The notes under the pieces are model-generated. The model saw only the letters and a list, made by a program, of their open reading frames with translations, had not been told where the DNA came from and did not search any database. A stretch of DNA of 64,000 nucleotides from Haemonchus contortus (lineage: Eukaryota; Nematoda; Chromadorea; Rhabditida; Trichostrongylidae): assembly GCA_000469685.2 (NCBI GenBank), contig LS997565.1:14753235-14817234 (forward strand). Direction: 5' to 3'. A program made the position numbers and the translations under genes. This document shows, in pieces, positions 36,363 to 49,600 of this stretch (position 1 is the first letter of the stretch; the number at the start of each line of letters is the position of its first letter).

Positions 36363-37924
36363 CTTTGCCTTCTTCAGCGCTTATCTTTCTCAACAACAGA
36401 AATTTTCGCGAGTGAGAGCCGAGTCTGGACAAAAATCATCGGATTCGAGGTCCTCAAACAAAATGCCGAAAAACTTTTGCGGAAAAAATAAAAAAGGTTC
36501 TCAAACAAAATGGCGAGCAAAATGCTGCTTTCGACCACCCTCGCGTCATGTCATAGGCAGCAAGATGACAGGACATACCATACCGTACCATTTCAGGGGT
36601 ATGCGATTGGCAAGCTCCCCCTAGTCTATAGAGGTGAGACGTAATGCCTTTCGTATCATCCGATGCTTCCTAGCAGAAGATGGGCGGTGTGAGTAGCATT
36701 GATGTTACCGCGCTTAGTGGAAAGCCGAAGAAACTTTTAAATTCGGCTGTTTACAGTTCGTCAAGTCTTCTTCACGCTATGCGAGAGCAGGCGAATCGAT
36801 GTTCAACTGGTACAATCTGAAGGGCAGCAGTTTTCTCCCAATTAGAATGGTTGCCAAGACTCATGTATCTCCTTTCCCACAACGATGTGATCTTATATCT
36901 TCAAAAACAATCTAAAGTGCTCTTTTCTGGCGTTGGCGTTCTCTAACAGGATTCTCTTGGTAAACACTTGGTTCTCGCAGGCCCACTTTGTTCAACTTCT
37001 TTCAGTTATGGTGCAATATGAGATTCAGCGTTGCTGTTGCTTGACGACTGCCATAATCTTTGCATTTGTCACGAGCTCTCAGGAGAACAAGTCCTGTTAG
37101 CGCTACTACAAAAGGTGATAGAACTGAAATCACATTTTTGAAACTTCACATCTATGATGGTAAGGTCATGCAAGTCAGCGTATTCCAGAAATCACTCACT
37201 ACCAGTGTTATTTAGCTCTTAATCCAACCCGCCATGACAGCTCGAATCGCTTTCCATAGGTAATGTGCCAATTGAACTTAGAACTTCCCATTCAAGAACG
37301 ATAGCTAGCTCTATCAGGCGGTCATCGGAAGTCCTCGGAATAACAGAGGCAATAAGTACGATGGCTACTGTTGTGAAGTTCCGCAAGGGATGGCTTTATA
37401 GCCAGGGCTGTTCGGCTCGCGACAGGACTATTACATGGCACAGAAGTCTATTCGTGTACGCCACAAGGACTGCGCTAGCCTGCAGATACGGCCTGTCGTG
37501 CCACAGCAACTTATGGTAAAGTCGCACTTCTCTTGCAGACTAGCAAACTCCTCCGATGCCTTCTTGCACTGGAGACCCTCACATACTGTTCTCAACCGCC
37601 ATGTTTTGCAAGTACATGTCGGTTTGTCCGATTATCGTCATATTAATCCGTACAACATTGGACGCCATGGAACTTTCGGATGTGGCATGTAAGTTGGTTT
37701 GTCATGGGGACCTGCCACTGCATTAGAACATTTAGCCGTGTAGAGTACCTGCGATATCAAACATTCAGCAGAATGAGATTACGCGAGGTTACTCTCGCAA
37801 ATATCTCTGAGAAAAAACTAACTCAGAAAAAAAAGGCTGGGGTTCACCCGGCTCAAAACCATTCAGTAAAAGTCGATGAGTTGCGAAGAGTTTAGCTTAA
37901 TTGTTTTTGGATGATGAGCTCGTG
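36363..37924. other. Intergenic, nothing recognised
   Basis: A short direct repeat (CTCAAACAAAATG) occurs at about 36453 and 36500. Otherwise no gene or mobile element is recognisable. Confidence 0.35.
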
Positions 37925-38660
37925 AGCACCTGCTTTTATCGCGCCTCCTCGCGATGCCTCGCTCCTCTCTGTAGATGGGCGTCGTGGTCCTTCATTTCAC
38001 CTACAGCATAGCTTTAAAGGAAAAATCAATTGAGTACAACATATAAAGAAAACAGTCAAATACCACGAGCATGACCGGACAACCTCCGTGTCACGATGGT
38101 CAGACCAAGAGCGGAGGTGGGGACGTGGCTTGGACCGCTCTGCGTCTTCAGACTACTACACCCAATCCATGGGGACGGTCAAGTCGTGCGTCCGAGGGCG
38201 CGCACGGCTAATTGCGCGGCGAAATTCATACCTATTCTGAAGACTTTAGCGCCTATTATTTGGGCCCAATTTTGAAGTACAGTAGAATAGTAGGATCAGC
38301 TGACCTTACTAATCTACCCTTCTTCAGATTTGGGCCCCTATGCTAAGCGCCGGAGTCCGAATTCGCCACGAACTTCGCCGCGCAATTTGTCGCGCGCGCC
38401 CTCGGACGCACGACTTGACACACACACCCCAATCCATCAGTACGTTGATGATGTTATCGCATCAGCTCCTCGACTCCAAACATATTCTCGCCGCTGCAGT
38501 GGCGACCAGATTCGACGGCGACAGACGTTGACTGACGTATCATAGGCCAGAGAATGCGTCAACTCTGGCCGATGGGCAGAGCGTCGATACCTACCTAGTT
38601 TGCGCTGGGGTCCACGTGCTGCTTACCAGGCGTGCCCTTGAAGGAAGTCGAGCGTAAAAC
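37925..38660. repeat. GC-rich dispersed repeat, copy A (contains a foldback)
   Basis: Shares ordered blocks with 41345-42115: a CGCC-TGCCTTGCTCCT/CTGTAGGTGGGC segment, GACGTG-CTTGG-CCGCTCTGCG, AGGCCAGAG and TACCAGGCGTG-CCTT-AGGAAGTCG. This copy is interrupted by the 242-bp foldback at 38178-38419. No ORF with a recognisable domain is present. Confidence 0.6.
38178..38419. repeat. 242-bp imperfect palindrome (foldback)
   Basis: The outer arms (38178-38223 and 38374-38419) are inverted copies with the first 26 bp perfect, starting GTCAAGTCGTGCGTCC and ending GGACGCACGACTTGAC. The inner parts continue to pair imperfectly, including GGGCCCAA on both sides, up to a central CAGCTG at 38297-38302. 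Near-identical 13-14-base sequences (ACAC[C]CCAATCCAT) lie a few bases outside each arm and may be a target duplication. It is probably a MITE-like foldback inserted in the surrounding GC-rich repeat. Confidence 0.85.
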
Positions 38661-38855
38661 CCGGCACCTTTCTCGTGCCTGAAGTTCGTTTCGTTATGTC
38701 CTTGGGGTATAAAATGGAATTCAAGCCTTTACAGTTCTTATATACCTGTTTTAGATGACTTGAGATTCAGCAAGACAAAAAGCACTTTCGCACTTTCCAT
38801 CGTCTTGATGATGACTAAAATTAGCCCCCCGTTGATAGGACGAGAAGGTTCTCTA
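38661..38855. other. Short spacer between repeats
   Basis: No gene. It ends at the TA target duplication of the next element. Confidence 0.4.
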
Positions 38856-40085
38856 CAGGGTGGGCCGAAATTATGATTACACAGACATCACATCCCCGAA
38901 AACGAATAGAAAGCTAAAAAAGCAAACCATTTTCATCAAAGTGTCTATCACTAATCTCTTATCAAAGCAGTACAGTGAGACTGGGATCTGTTGTTTTCTG
39001 CTTTCACCCAACCCCCGATGATGGATAACATTAGCGGTGGCACGCAGCTAAGGTCATCGAGTTGATCCCAGCTTTGCGCGAGGTGTTTTCGAGATTATTT
39101 CACTTCATTTTTGGGCTAACGGATGCTCTCATCTCAAAGGCTGAACACACTAAGACATCCATGGAATTTAGGTCAGAGCTCCAGTGTGGTCACTGATCGA
39201 AGGTTATGGAGCAAGGGAGCACCTTTCACGGAAAGCTTCATCTTGACAATATGTCTGGTTTGAATCGCCAATGTGTCCTATTGCACACGAAGAGATCGAA
39301 CGGGTCTCCAAATCAATTGTCACTCCTTATTTTACAAAAAGAATCGGTGCTTTTGCCTCGGCTGTGACGCTCGCAAAGGATATCGCAGAAAGTGAGCAAG
39401 CCTAGCGCTGCATCACTTCCATTTCTTTCAGCTTTATACAAATCTTGTAGCCCTGCTTATTGGGCACCTTTTTCGCGGCGGATATCTTTTCGTCGGTTGA
39501 CAGGAATTCCGTACGATTATTTTTTCGGATGCGTCGGGACAGCTTTTGTGAGCCAACCTTTCTCTTCTCTTTATTCTGCTCACCGGGGAAATCACTTCCT
39601 GATCGTATAAAGGCCTCGTCGTGCAGATGATGCTTCACGGTTTTCCGCAGAAAACTTCACGAGATGTCCATTCATTTAGTCATTTTGGGTTCAGAATGAA
39701 TTTCGCTGCTGCGCAGACCTTCGCCCTGCTTCATTGAAACTCCCATTAAATATAATCGCAGGCCTCTTATGATTACCACTCCTATTTGTAATTTTTCCCA
39801 ACTCTCGAAAGCGTCTTATAATCGAATGTACCCCCTGCCTTGTTACGCTGAGTCGTCTGTAGATGCACCGTGCCAAAAGTGCTTGTAAATGCAAAGTAAC
39901 GATTTATTCACGGGGTAATTGCGCTTATATTATTTTCAAAATCTACCAAAAGTTTAGTATCATCAGAAAGGTAATAATGTAATCTATCTTGTAAAATAGA
40001 AGAAAGCGAACGAATTGCTATGACCTCAGAAAAAATCCGCTATGAGTGTCAGCACGCGCTGTAATCGTAATTTTGGCCCACCCTG
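38856..40085 (-). mobile_element. Decayed full-length Tc1-like transposon
   Basis: Inverted ends CAGGGTGGGCCGAAATTATG at 38856 and the complement of CAGGGTGGGCCAAAATTACG at 40085, each next to TA. Length is 1,230 bp, right for Tc1-like elements. The transposase reads on the minus strand from about 39890. It contains a HTH region (VTRQGVHSIIRRFRELGKIT, then SGNHKRP), a later FASVTAEAKAPILFV block like the catalytic-domain segment around the second Asp, and near 39180 a degenerate SSDLNSMD resembling the SPDLNPMD motif of the family. Several stops and frameshifts break it, so it is a pseudogene. Confidence 0.85.
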
Positions 40086-40087
40086 TA

Positions 40088-41344
40088 TTCCCATGATTTT
40101 ATGATTCATAAAAATTAAAAGTAAAACTTCTTCGACACAACTAGGCGGCGAGAAAGGCTGGTTGCTAATAAACCGTTACGAACGACTCGAATGACAAAGC
40201 AGCGACAGGGACAGAAACCTTCACGGCGCTGGAGAAAGAGTTATTGCTTTCCGAAGGGCAATGAATGAGGTTCTTTACAACTTTGGTTTCTTCAACAGCT
40301 ATGCCGACTTACCTATTGCTGATAAGGATGTATATGCTGGCACATCAGTTCTCCCTTCCCACAACCGACATGCCGTCACGTCGCTACAGGATTGTAGGGC
40401 ACCAGCCGAATGTTTTAGCTACGTGTACATTAGTCGAGAACTTCACATTAGGAACGGTAGCTTCGGAGCTGAGCAAAAGGAAATTTGCATTGTAGAGAGC
40501 ACTTATGAATACCGGAGGTCGGTAAATAAGCCAAAAAAAGGCGAAAAATCGAATTTTAGGTAAAAGTGTTGTCAAGGGTACAGCATCACTTAGTCAGCCA
40601 ACCGGTGCTCTAACCTACATCTGTATACAATATTTCGACATTTATTTCATTTTTTTTTGTTTTCCTTCTGGACATTCTGTTTAATAATACCTACAGTTTA
40701 TGAGCGTAACAGAGAAATGTGAGTAGTTCTCGTAGAATCAGAAAGTCTTCTAGGAAAAATTCCATCGTCTGTTATGAAAATGTATGTACGCTTGGGCCCT
40801 AAGAACTCCCTAAGTTTTAAAACAGCCAGGAAATCAAGTGCACAAGCTAAGAGTGTACTGAACTACCCGGCTATGCGACGTTCCACTGCCATTGTCTAGA
40901 CGGAAATAAATTTATGCTAGTCGCTCCGAAACCCTATCTCTTTATGCTCTGAAAAGTGATACTGATGGAACTACCGGTGATCACACAAACTTACATTATT
41001 GTAAAACTTTCGTTACTGTAAAGCTGCAAAAAGGAGCTGGGTAATTCTTTCAGTACCTGCAACAATGTCCAGCCTGCACCGTCCATGGAAGGCTGTTAGG
41101 CATGCTAGTTAATAAGCGTTTTAAAGTGCTGTTCCCGATATGAGTGGTTCCAAGATGAACCTATGGCCCACGAACATGCCACATATAGTGATTTAAGGAC
41201 GGAAAGTGGCCTAAATATGCCAATATTTTTTGTCACCTTTTACACCACAACTTCCTTTATTTCGCCTTAACTATATTTCCGAAATTATCGAGAACTCTGT
41301 GCATTGAGCCAACTATAAGGCATGCCCAACAATCCTCGGAACTT
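40088..41344. other. Intergenic, nothing recognised
   Basis: Two overlapping plus-strand ORFs at 40261-40563 show no motif and are not called. Confidence 0.35.
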
Positions 41345-42115
41345 TTATCGAGACGATATTTGTCGCGCCGGCAGTGACGCCTTGCTCCTTACTGTAGGTG
41401 GGCACGGAGTTGCGCGTCGCCGTCGGCGTGAATGTCCGATCGGGGTCTTACGCGGCGCTTGCTCTCGCTCCCTTGCCACGCGCGATGTTGCTTTGGTCCT
41501 TGCAGCCCCTACACTGGTCCTACACCCCAACTATCACCCTACGCGTGCTACGTCCTACAACACGGAGCAGCCTACTCACAGCTCAAACACATCGATCGAA
41601 CCAGATATAACCTTCCACGGCGTTTAAGTGTGTACGATATTAAGTCGTCAACATAATATTCAAGACAGTCCTTCTTGGGTACGCCAATAATAATCAAAAG
41701 GAAGGAATGGTAGAAAATGCATCATATATACATATATGGAAAAGGAAAACATTAAAAATTGCAATAATTAAAAACTACGGCATTTACCAATAACCTACGT
41801 ACCAGGAGGTTCGAATCCCATGCGTAAAGTCTCACGGAGGGTGACGTGACTTGGGGCCGCTCTGCGCCTTCGGGCTTTCATGCCCGAGCCGATCACTACG
41901 CATTCGGTCGGATTGCATCACGTCTTCATTCTCGAGCAAGTTGGTCGGTTGGAGGACGAGCAGTGGCAGCCAGATACGACGACGACACTTCGACACGTTT
42001 ACGAAAGTTTCAGGCCAGAGCACGCATCTACTATAGCCGACGCGCAGGCGCCGATACGCTGTTCGCGCCGGGACCCCCGCGCGCGCTACCAGGCGTGACC
42101 CTTTAGGAAGTCGGG
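41345..42115. repeat. GC-rich dispersed repeat, copy B
   Basis: Counterpart of 37925-38660 without the foldback. It includes GGTTCGAATCC at 41808-41818, which matches a pol III box B, in a stretch GGAGGTTCGAATCCCATGCG. Part of this repeat may therefore also derive from a tRNA. The long overlapping ORFs in several frames reflect high GC, not coding. Confidence 0.55.
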
Positions 42116-44635
42116 CGGAAGCAACGACAATAACCCTTGAATGCGCTTCAATTGGAGCAAAGCTCTTACAGGGAAATCCGCAAAACTTATCTAATCCTCG
42201 GTTAGCACTTTAGCTTTGATTCTGCTTCGTCCGTGAAGATTAGATCTCTGAAGGAAAGTAATGAGCGCTCTCTGTTTTTGGTTAATTAACCTAAGAATGG
42301 AGGACTGCTACATGATTTATGACACGAGCGGGGATAATTGCACTCGAGCTCATCTAACTATGACGGACGTTCTGAAGGTCCACTTTGCTTCTTTCTCACA
42401 AGCACATTCCTTGTTTGTTTGGTATTCTCAGTCCGAACAAAGACTTTATTCTACCTTTCGAGAACACCACTCAAAGCGTTATTCCACACTAGGGAAGTCG
42501 TCACTTGATCGTTCAGTTTCCAATTTTTAAGTTCAATGTGTTTTGAGCGCATGTGACCAGTCGCGCCCTTATGGGGGTCTCGCAGCTACAACACATCATA
42601 ATACTAATTTGCAGATCATATCGAGAAAAAGATAAAGCGTTCTGGTGGCTCCCCTCCCACGGAGTCGTCGAACAGCTTGCCCAATGCCATTTTCCTATAT
42701 AGGTGTTCTCGATAACAAATTGCCTTGATGGCACCTCTTGAAAACCGGACTTGGGCCGGTTAATATGGCCTCTCATGAAGAATTGATTTGTATTGGCTAG
42801 TTTCCGTTATTGTCAAGCAACAGAGCCTTTGCATTTTATGAGAGAGCAATCTTCGGTGCTCATTCGTAAAATCTCTCCGCTCCACAATTGTTTGTCCTAT
42901 TACCTTTACCATAACTGGCTCGCAACACGAATAGTTGTAGCACTGATTAATAATAATGCTATTTTGGTAGCTTCAGGCAAACAACGAGAATTCAGGAAAG
43001 CTATCTTCCCGGCCAAACGTAGCAGCTGCTATCCCCTAGTGCCCATCTAACCAATTCGGTGTCATTCTCAATCGCAAACCAAATCCAAATTTGTGTTCCC
43101 TAGAAAGAAGTTCAGGTGGGGGGGGGGGGGATGATAGGAAAAGCAGATCTCAGCGGGAAATCCTCTTGCTTCCCTCGCCCTGAAACAAACGTCTCAGTAA
43201 ACCCTGAGGATCAAGTTTTCAATTTGCTCGATCTTGGAAATATCCTATGTCCATTCAAAGTGATCAGACTACATGATCACAATGGTACACCTTTGTGTTA
43301 CGCTTCATCTCAGAAGTCATTAATGTGTCTGAGTAATTAGTTAGCTTGGAGTCCTACTAATGCTCAATCTAGTGCATTTAGGCTCTCGTACAAAAATGGT
43401 GCCTATAGGTCAATCTCGCAGTTAGAAGGCGCGGACTTCACCTCTAGTAGTGACCTGTATAGACACTTGCCCATCCTCGCTACCTTATGCATTTATTGAA
43501 GACAGCTTTGCACTCCCTAAGGTAATCTGTTACCGAAAAGTGAACCACAAAAAGTACCAGTTCCGGATTATACCGAAATCTATTTCGGATGGTAACTTTC
43601 TTGCTCAAATTGATCCCCACCCTACCTTGCTTATTACTTTCATATTTTTCTTGTCAAGTTGGAAAACGGCTCAAGGGACTGGGTTTTTTATCCATACTGG
43701 GTACGGGTCCATTTACCTACACTTCATTTTACTCTTCAAAATCTCCCATTTTTTATGATGCTGATATCAATTGGAGGCAAGATGCGATGACGAAAAGCCA
43801 TAGGAAACCAATGGTATGGAAGTATTGGGTGACGAAGAGGCCGAGCGTAACTCAACAATTTTGGACAATGTGCTCTGGCTCCGAGCGGTCGCATACCTCC
43901 CAGACCTATTACCTTCCATATTCCGCTAATCGGTCAACTAGGATCCTTTCACCTTCGCTTTCATGAGGGGAAGCTAATCGAAATAAAAACAATGCTGGAA
44001 TCAATTTCCGTTCGCTAGGGTTGCCCTTTGACTAGCAGAAGCAAGATAGATGACTTAGAAACGAGGGGTTCAAACCTAACCGTTTTTTCTTAATTGGTAA
44101 GATTTATCCATGGGGTAGCCGATCATCGCGGAAATAAGTAATTTATGACCCTCATTGTTTACAATGGACATTAAAGGATCTTTCCTTGTGCTGAAGAAAG
44201 AACTCATTGTGGACATTAACGAGGATGGCTGAAATTCCACTCCACTGAGACATGACCGAGAGCAGTGAATTCCTTTCACCTCATCGCTTCTGTACAGCAT
44301 GGCCTATGCAAGCGTAATCGACCATATCTCTCCGATATTGGTATTTCGATGGTACTGTTCGGACGCCCTCTCCATGATCGCATACGACTGACCCATGTCA
44401 CTACTCGAGTTCGATGAACATGGTCATCACCACTTTGTACGGAGCCCATTCTGTGCCATTTTTGCACTTGCCCCTGATTTCTTTCCTTTTTGATGTCGGC
44501 GTGATGCCGCCAGATCAGAAGAAGTTATCCAGAGAATCATCAGCGATTTTTTAAATACTGAAAGTCAAGTCTCAGAGTCCTGCTAATCCCGTTTCGGGAT
44601 ACTCCCCTCATTCGATTTCCATTCAAAATGGTGGC
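42116..44635. other. Intergenic, with a 13-G run
   Basis: No gene supported. An uninterrupted run of 13 G lies at 43118-43130. The overlapping ORFs at 43450-43966 lack motifs. Confidence 0.35.
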
Positions 44636-44825
44636 CTATAGAGCGATTTGCAGTAGCCAGTCCATAAACAAGTTGGTGCTCTTATTCCCGCAGAGGGCAC
44701 TAGTACTAGGTCACCTACCCCACGGAATGAATAACCTGCTGGCTCAGGCAAGTGCAAGACGGGTCTCGATCCTCGGAGCATGCGTGTAGTAGTGCGTAAC
44801 ATAGCGTTACACCACCTCCCCATGT
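44636..44825 (-). repeat. Degenerate SINE copy
   Basis: The minus strand opens GGGGAGGTGGTGTAACGC (box A region decayed) and keeps GAGGATCGAGACCCG (box B region) and the GGCTACTGCAAATCGCTCTATAGGCC-like 3' end. It matches the main SINE in order, with heavy divergence. Confidence 0.6.
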
Positions 44826-46528
44826 TGCGGTATTTTTCAGAAGCCAGACCAGCTATTCTGGACTGTTTTGTTAATCCTTATGAGCACAGATAGTGACTAA
44901 CGCAGAGTTTTCTCTGTTTTATTCCATCACCTGTCAAGCTATGGAAGTAGGAACCTTTCGAGCTTGAAGAAATACAGTTTGTGCTAGAACTGAACTTGTT
45001 CCCTCAGCCTTGAATCGAGTAGCCACTTATGCGCGTAGACAACCTCAAAACATGGTAGTTAAAGCAATTTATAACGTACAACCACTATTTAAAGGTGGGT
45101 GCGTGAGTATTGCTTCCCCACGCACTCCACGCATATCCTTCCCCTCATAGCTACGGTGTTCAGGGAGCGGGTGAGCCCCTCATCCATCATAAGAAGCGCC
45201 TCTTCGTTTTCGTGACGGAGTCGGAACACCCATCTACCACCGTATTTGGTTTGTCACTTCGCCATGGCATTCCTTTTATTAGTTGAATGAATGCTTTGTA
45301 AATGGGAGCGAGACATTATTGCAGATACCCTTATACGCCTTACCATATAGTTATGCTTATTTTTTACTTTTTTAACTTTTTTTTACTTCCCACCACCCGC
45401 TATAAACAACCATATTTTTAAGCCAATGAGCCATATTATATGTATTAATTATATTATCCACCAACTCTGGCTCCCCAGTGCGGAGCTACGGCAAACGAGT
45501 TTGCCGAAGGAGAGGTCGTCAAGACTGGTGAGCTGGAAGGTGGACTGATCGGTATTAAGGTGGCATCCCGATTATGCCCAAAAAAAGAAGGTGAACGTGG
45601 CGACGGTAGTACGATCCGACTGGTTTCTACCTAATCGGGAAGCGGTATGAAAAAATAGGAAGGTGGACGCATGTGAAGCAGCCATAGATAGTTATTTTCA
45701 TGGTCAAACTCGGTAATGCCCTCCGCCGTGCCCCTAGAACAAATACCCTGGAAGATTATCTTTAATTTCTTCTTCAATTTGGGATTTTTGAAGAATTCCC
45801 TTGCCACTGTTTCTCGGCAGTCCGGTGACATTCGTACAAAGGAGTAAAAGGAGTAAGTGGCTGAGGATAACCAAGACGCCTTCTCCCTCCCCTCCATTCT
45901 CCCGGTTAGGATTGCAAATACCTAGCCGTATGACTCGGTTTTGCTACTAAACGTTTCAGATCGTTCGAGTGAAGTTTACTCAATTTAGAATTGATTGGAG
46001 CCGGAACTCGATTGGGCTTCTTTTTCATAATCGCTTGCCACCTGTCCGTCGTCCTTCTCTTTTCAGTTGCGCAAAGTCCCGGTTACCGTTACGACCCAAT
46101 TTTTTGCTTTCTGCCAGTTCTCCGTCATATCTTATCACCTCATACTTCCCACCTGTTATTCTATGACCTCTGCAGCTAATCGATTTCAAACTTTTCACGA
46201 TCCGTCATTTTCCGTCTTCAGTCACTTTCTCAAGTTCATACCACGCCCGAACTTTTTTCATCTTCTGGTTTGCTCCTTTCTCATGTGCCTTTTAATCACT
46301 GGTTTCACGGTTGGCGATGTTTTTGCGCTAAAGACTCTTTTAGAGGCTACAGAGTTGGGAACTCATTCAAGGTTACAGTATACTAGTTCTCTTCGATCAT
46401 TCACCATAATCATAAGCGGCTCTCTTCACAAAATCGCTGACGCTTTGTACGTTTCCTTCATTGGCCCTCGTATCTAGCCGTTCTGGCACGGGTAGTTGTC
46501 AGTGCAGCTCACGCCTGTGGTCGAACAA
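44826..46528. other. Intergenic, nothing recognised
   Basis: An ORF at 45991-46179 has a hydrophobic N-terminal stretch and a TTTTCAG site inside it, but no continuation could be built. Confidence 0.3.
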
Positions 46529-46656
46529 CATCCTCAAAAGTGCTGTCCGTCCTTTTCGAGCCCTGGATTCAGTCTATTTGGACCTTCGGTATCATCCTGA
46601 AAAGTGCTGTACGTCCTTTTTGAGCCCTGGATTTAGAATGCTTTGTACCTTCGTCT
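46529..46656 (+). repeat. Two-copy tandem repeat, 64-bp period
   Basis: Copies at 46529 and 46593 both read CATCCT-AAAAGTGCTGT-CGTCCTTTT-GAGCCCTGGATT-AG, with single-base differences at the dashes. The second copy's tail then drifts. Confidence 0.85.
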
Positions 46657-49600
46657 CGAACCCTCTATGAATTTCCTTCATCAATAGGATGAGAAGATAG
46701 GAACAGGTCTTGGACTTCTTGGGGGCTTTGTCTTCAAAGGAGAGCTTACCATCAATCTCGTTCATAGGGTTTGTATTGGAATAGGTTTATGGCTGGAAAA
46801 TATCACCCCATCCCTCAAGAAACTGAACGAGATGCTATGAAAAGCGATAGTCTGTCATTCGAGTCTGCGCCACGCATTCACCTTTTATACGGAAATGCAG
46901 CACAAAGGCAGTTCCAAGGTAATGACCTGCACTTCACGAGTATAATGCCCACGAAACTGTCCATTGTTATACTATCTCTTGTTTTCGTTTTTGTTGTTTT
47001 TCATGTCCATATAGGTCTAGTACGACTAAAAGATAGAATGATCGGCATCAGGCAGCCATTCTGACTGCATATGTCGCAGAAAGGAGGAAAACGTGGCATC
47101 AACGGGCTGCCTGACTAGTTTCTAGTTATCGGAATGCAGTGTAAAGAAATAGAATAGTGGATGCCACCGTTCTCTTTATGGTCGAATGCCATATAGCCTT
47201 TTGCTTGTTCTTGGAAGAAACTATTTAAAAATGATCCTCGAATACGTTGCTAATATTCTTCTGCCGTTCAAGGTTTCAAATGGAACTGCTTGTTAAATCA
47301 ACGGGGTAACGTTCAGACGTAATTTTTGGAGACTAGAGTTCGAGTTAAATCGAACAAATCCAGCTCCGAAAAAGGCCTTTGATCTGATAAATAGTTTCAC
47401 TGCAAAATCTCGAACGGTAGAATGACATTACCAACGCGAACGATACTGCTGGGGTTAGATTTCAATAGATCTGTTCCCGAACTTTATTTCTGGCCGAGTT
47501 TGCTTTCAAAATGACCCTTAGAGCTCATACACAGCCACGTATATGGTATTTTTTGAACACGGAGAAAAGGAAGTTTCAAGAACTCCTGAGATCCGCTTTT
47601 AGTGTTGGTCACATTTCATCGACATCTTCGCCGGGATCTTATGTCCATAGGAGAATAAGTGTCCTTGACCTTGGAAATGAAATGCTAGAATAGAATTGAA
47701 GTCCATGAGGTCACAAAATTCCATTCCTTCAGCAAGTTATTTTCTCTATTGACAATAGTCAAAATTTTATCTTTTTTCAGCACTTCTATCTGATACTTGA
47801 AGGCACACTTGGTCCTGAATGGTCTGAATAGGTAGTTTGGCCTGCTTAAGAGCCGCCCGTTACTTCTAAGAATAGGCAGTACCGTCTGCACGGGTAACGG
47901 AACCCCTCCCCGATTTCCCACGTCCACTTTGCGGCATGCGGCAATTGGCAATTCTTTAGTTGGCCAGGGGCTTCAAACTGCAACCACCGTACTCAGCCCG
48001 CCTCCCCCAATCGATGGAAAGCAATATTTTTTGTTGACTACCTTTCTTCCTTGATTGTTTGATTGTTTTTTCTGTTTCTTTTCCGTTTATATGTCTATTA
48101 GACTCGTTTGTTTGGAATGACTCCTCCTATATTATCGACTATCAAGACCGCATTGGAATTGAAGGAGGCGGCCAGCGAATTTACAGTTGAAGGACTGCCT
48201 AACCTACAAATTGCGCGCTCCAGTCATCCATCGCCTTCTGCGGTACGCGGCGGGTGCGGTGAGCGCGACGCCTTGTTCGGGGAGAAGATACCAGACCCTC
48301 GCCTGTAGAAGTGTTCTGTTTTTCACCCATACCTATGTGAAAAGTGGGTAACTGGAGAGCTCTTTGGAATCTGCACCATGCACTTATTTGTCGTATTCGT
48401 AGAAGTTCTAATCGAACACCAGTTAATTACTTTGTCGTCGATCCACTGAGTAGTAAATGCTCATCAACCATCAGTCATCAGATAGCAAGCCGGACAAGCC
48501 TTTCAGCAATGGTCGTTAGAAACGGGCGATTAGCCATCAGATTCTTCGGAATGTCGAACGAGCGATAGTGTGTGACCGGTGCTCAATAACAAGACTGATT
48601 TCGGGTGAAAAAATGACTGATCGCCAAAAAAATGGCTAAAAAAGGACCTTCCCCCAAATGTGTTCACATTTTATGAGGTTTTCGAATTTATACATTTTTC
48701 TATGGTCTTGAGTAAATTGGCAAAGATAAACCTCACATTAAGGCAGGCTCCGTTGTATTGTAATATAATTCCGTAGTTCCATTTAATTTTCGTAATTACT
48801 TCCGTTTTTTTTATCGGGATGTTGGTCGTCATGATAGCAGCTTTCCGTGGGGATGAGCCAGATGAGGGGTAAGCCATGCGTGTTGTTGAATGCGGACTGG
48901 AGGCCATCGAGGTGACAGACGTAATCCTGCCGATGGCGGAGATCGAGCTCCCATCTCTCCTATGTATCGCGCGCGAGCCTTGAGTATGGAGCATAAAATG
49001 TGTCAGCTACCATTACCTGACACACTCTTTGCCTTCTCATCCAGTAAGCTTCAGTCAAGTTATAGTTGCCCCGCCTGGAATCAGTGATGAATGAACAATG
49101 GGGAATTCATCTGAGTTTCCAATACTTTTGCTCCCTTAATCCCTTGCAGCTCTTACACCTCTCACATTGCACGAAAACTGCATTCGCAATAGAAAAGGAG
49201 ACATCCACAGGCACCCCTGAACTGTTCGGTATTCAAATTGTTTCATATTGCAACATATTCCACAAGTGAATTGCTGGATCTATAAGTTCATTAATGTTGC
49301 CATCTAAAATGTCTTAATAGAAAGCGAAGGAGAACAACAACATCCGTAAATGCACATGGCACGGTGAGCATGGCCAGACTGGGTGATTCGCAATAGTGTT
49401 GTTGTTTGTCTTGAGTAATCGTAAACATTGAGCCCATTTCCATGAAGACATATGTAATACGGTTTGCGGATGTGTGGCGTAGTCATTGGTTCTCTCACAG
49501 TGCATATTTGCCGTTTACTCCTTTGCCGCGCGGCAGCGGGTCTAGTTAGTTGCCTTGCCGCACGGAAACAACGACCATGCGAAAGTCTTGAGGCACAAAT

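Noticed and set aside
41808..41818. tRNA gene at the GGTTCGAATCC match
   Set aside because: There is no recognisable box A or cloverleaf at the right distance upstream; it lies inside a GC-rich dispersed repeat.
44276..44467. LINE tail on the minus strand
   Set aside because: A faint resemblance (VTWVSRMRSWRGRP) to the RTE tail, but the diagnostic later blocks are absent.
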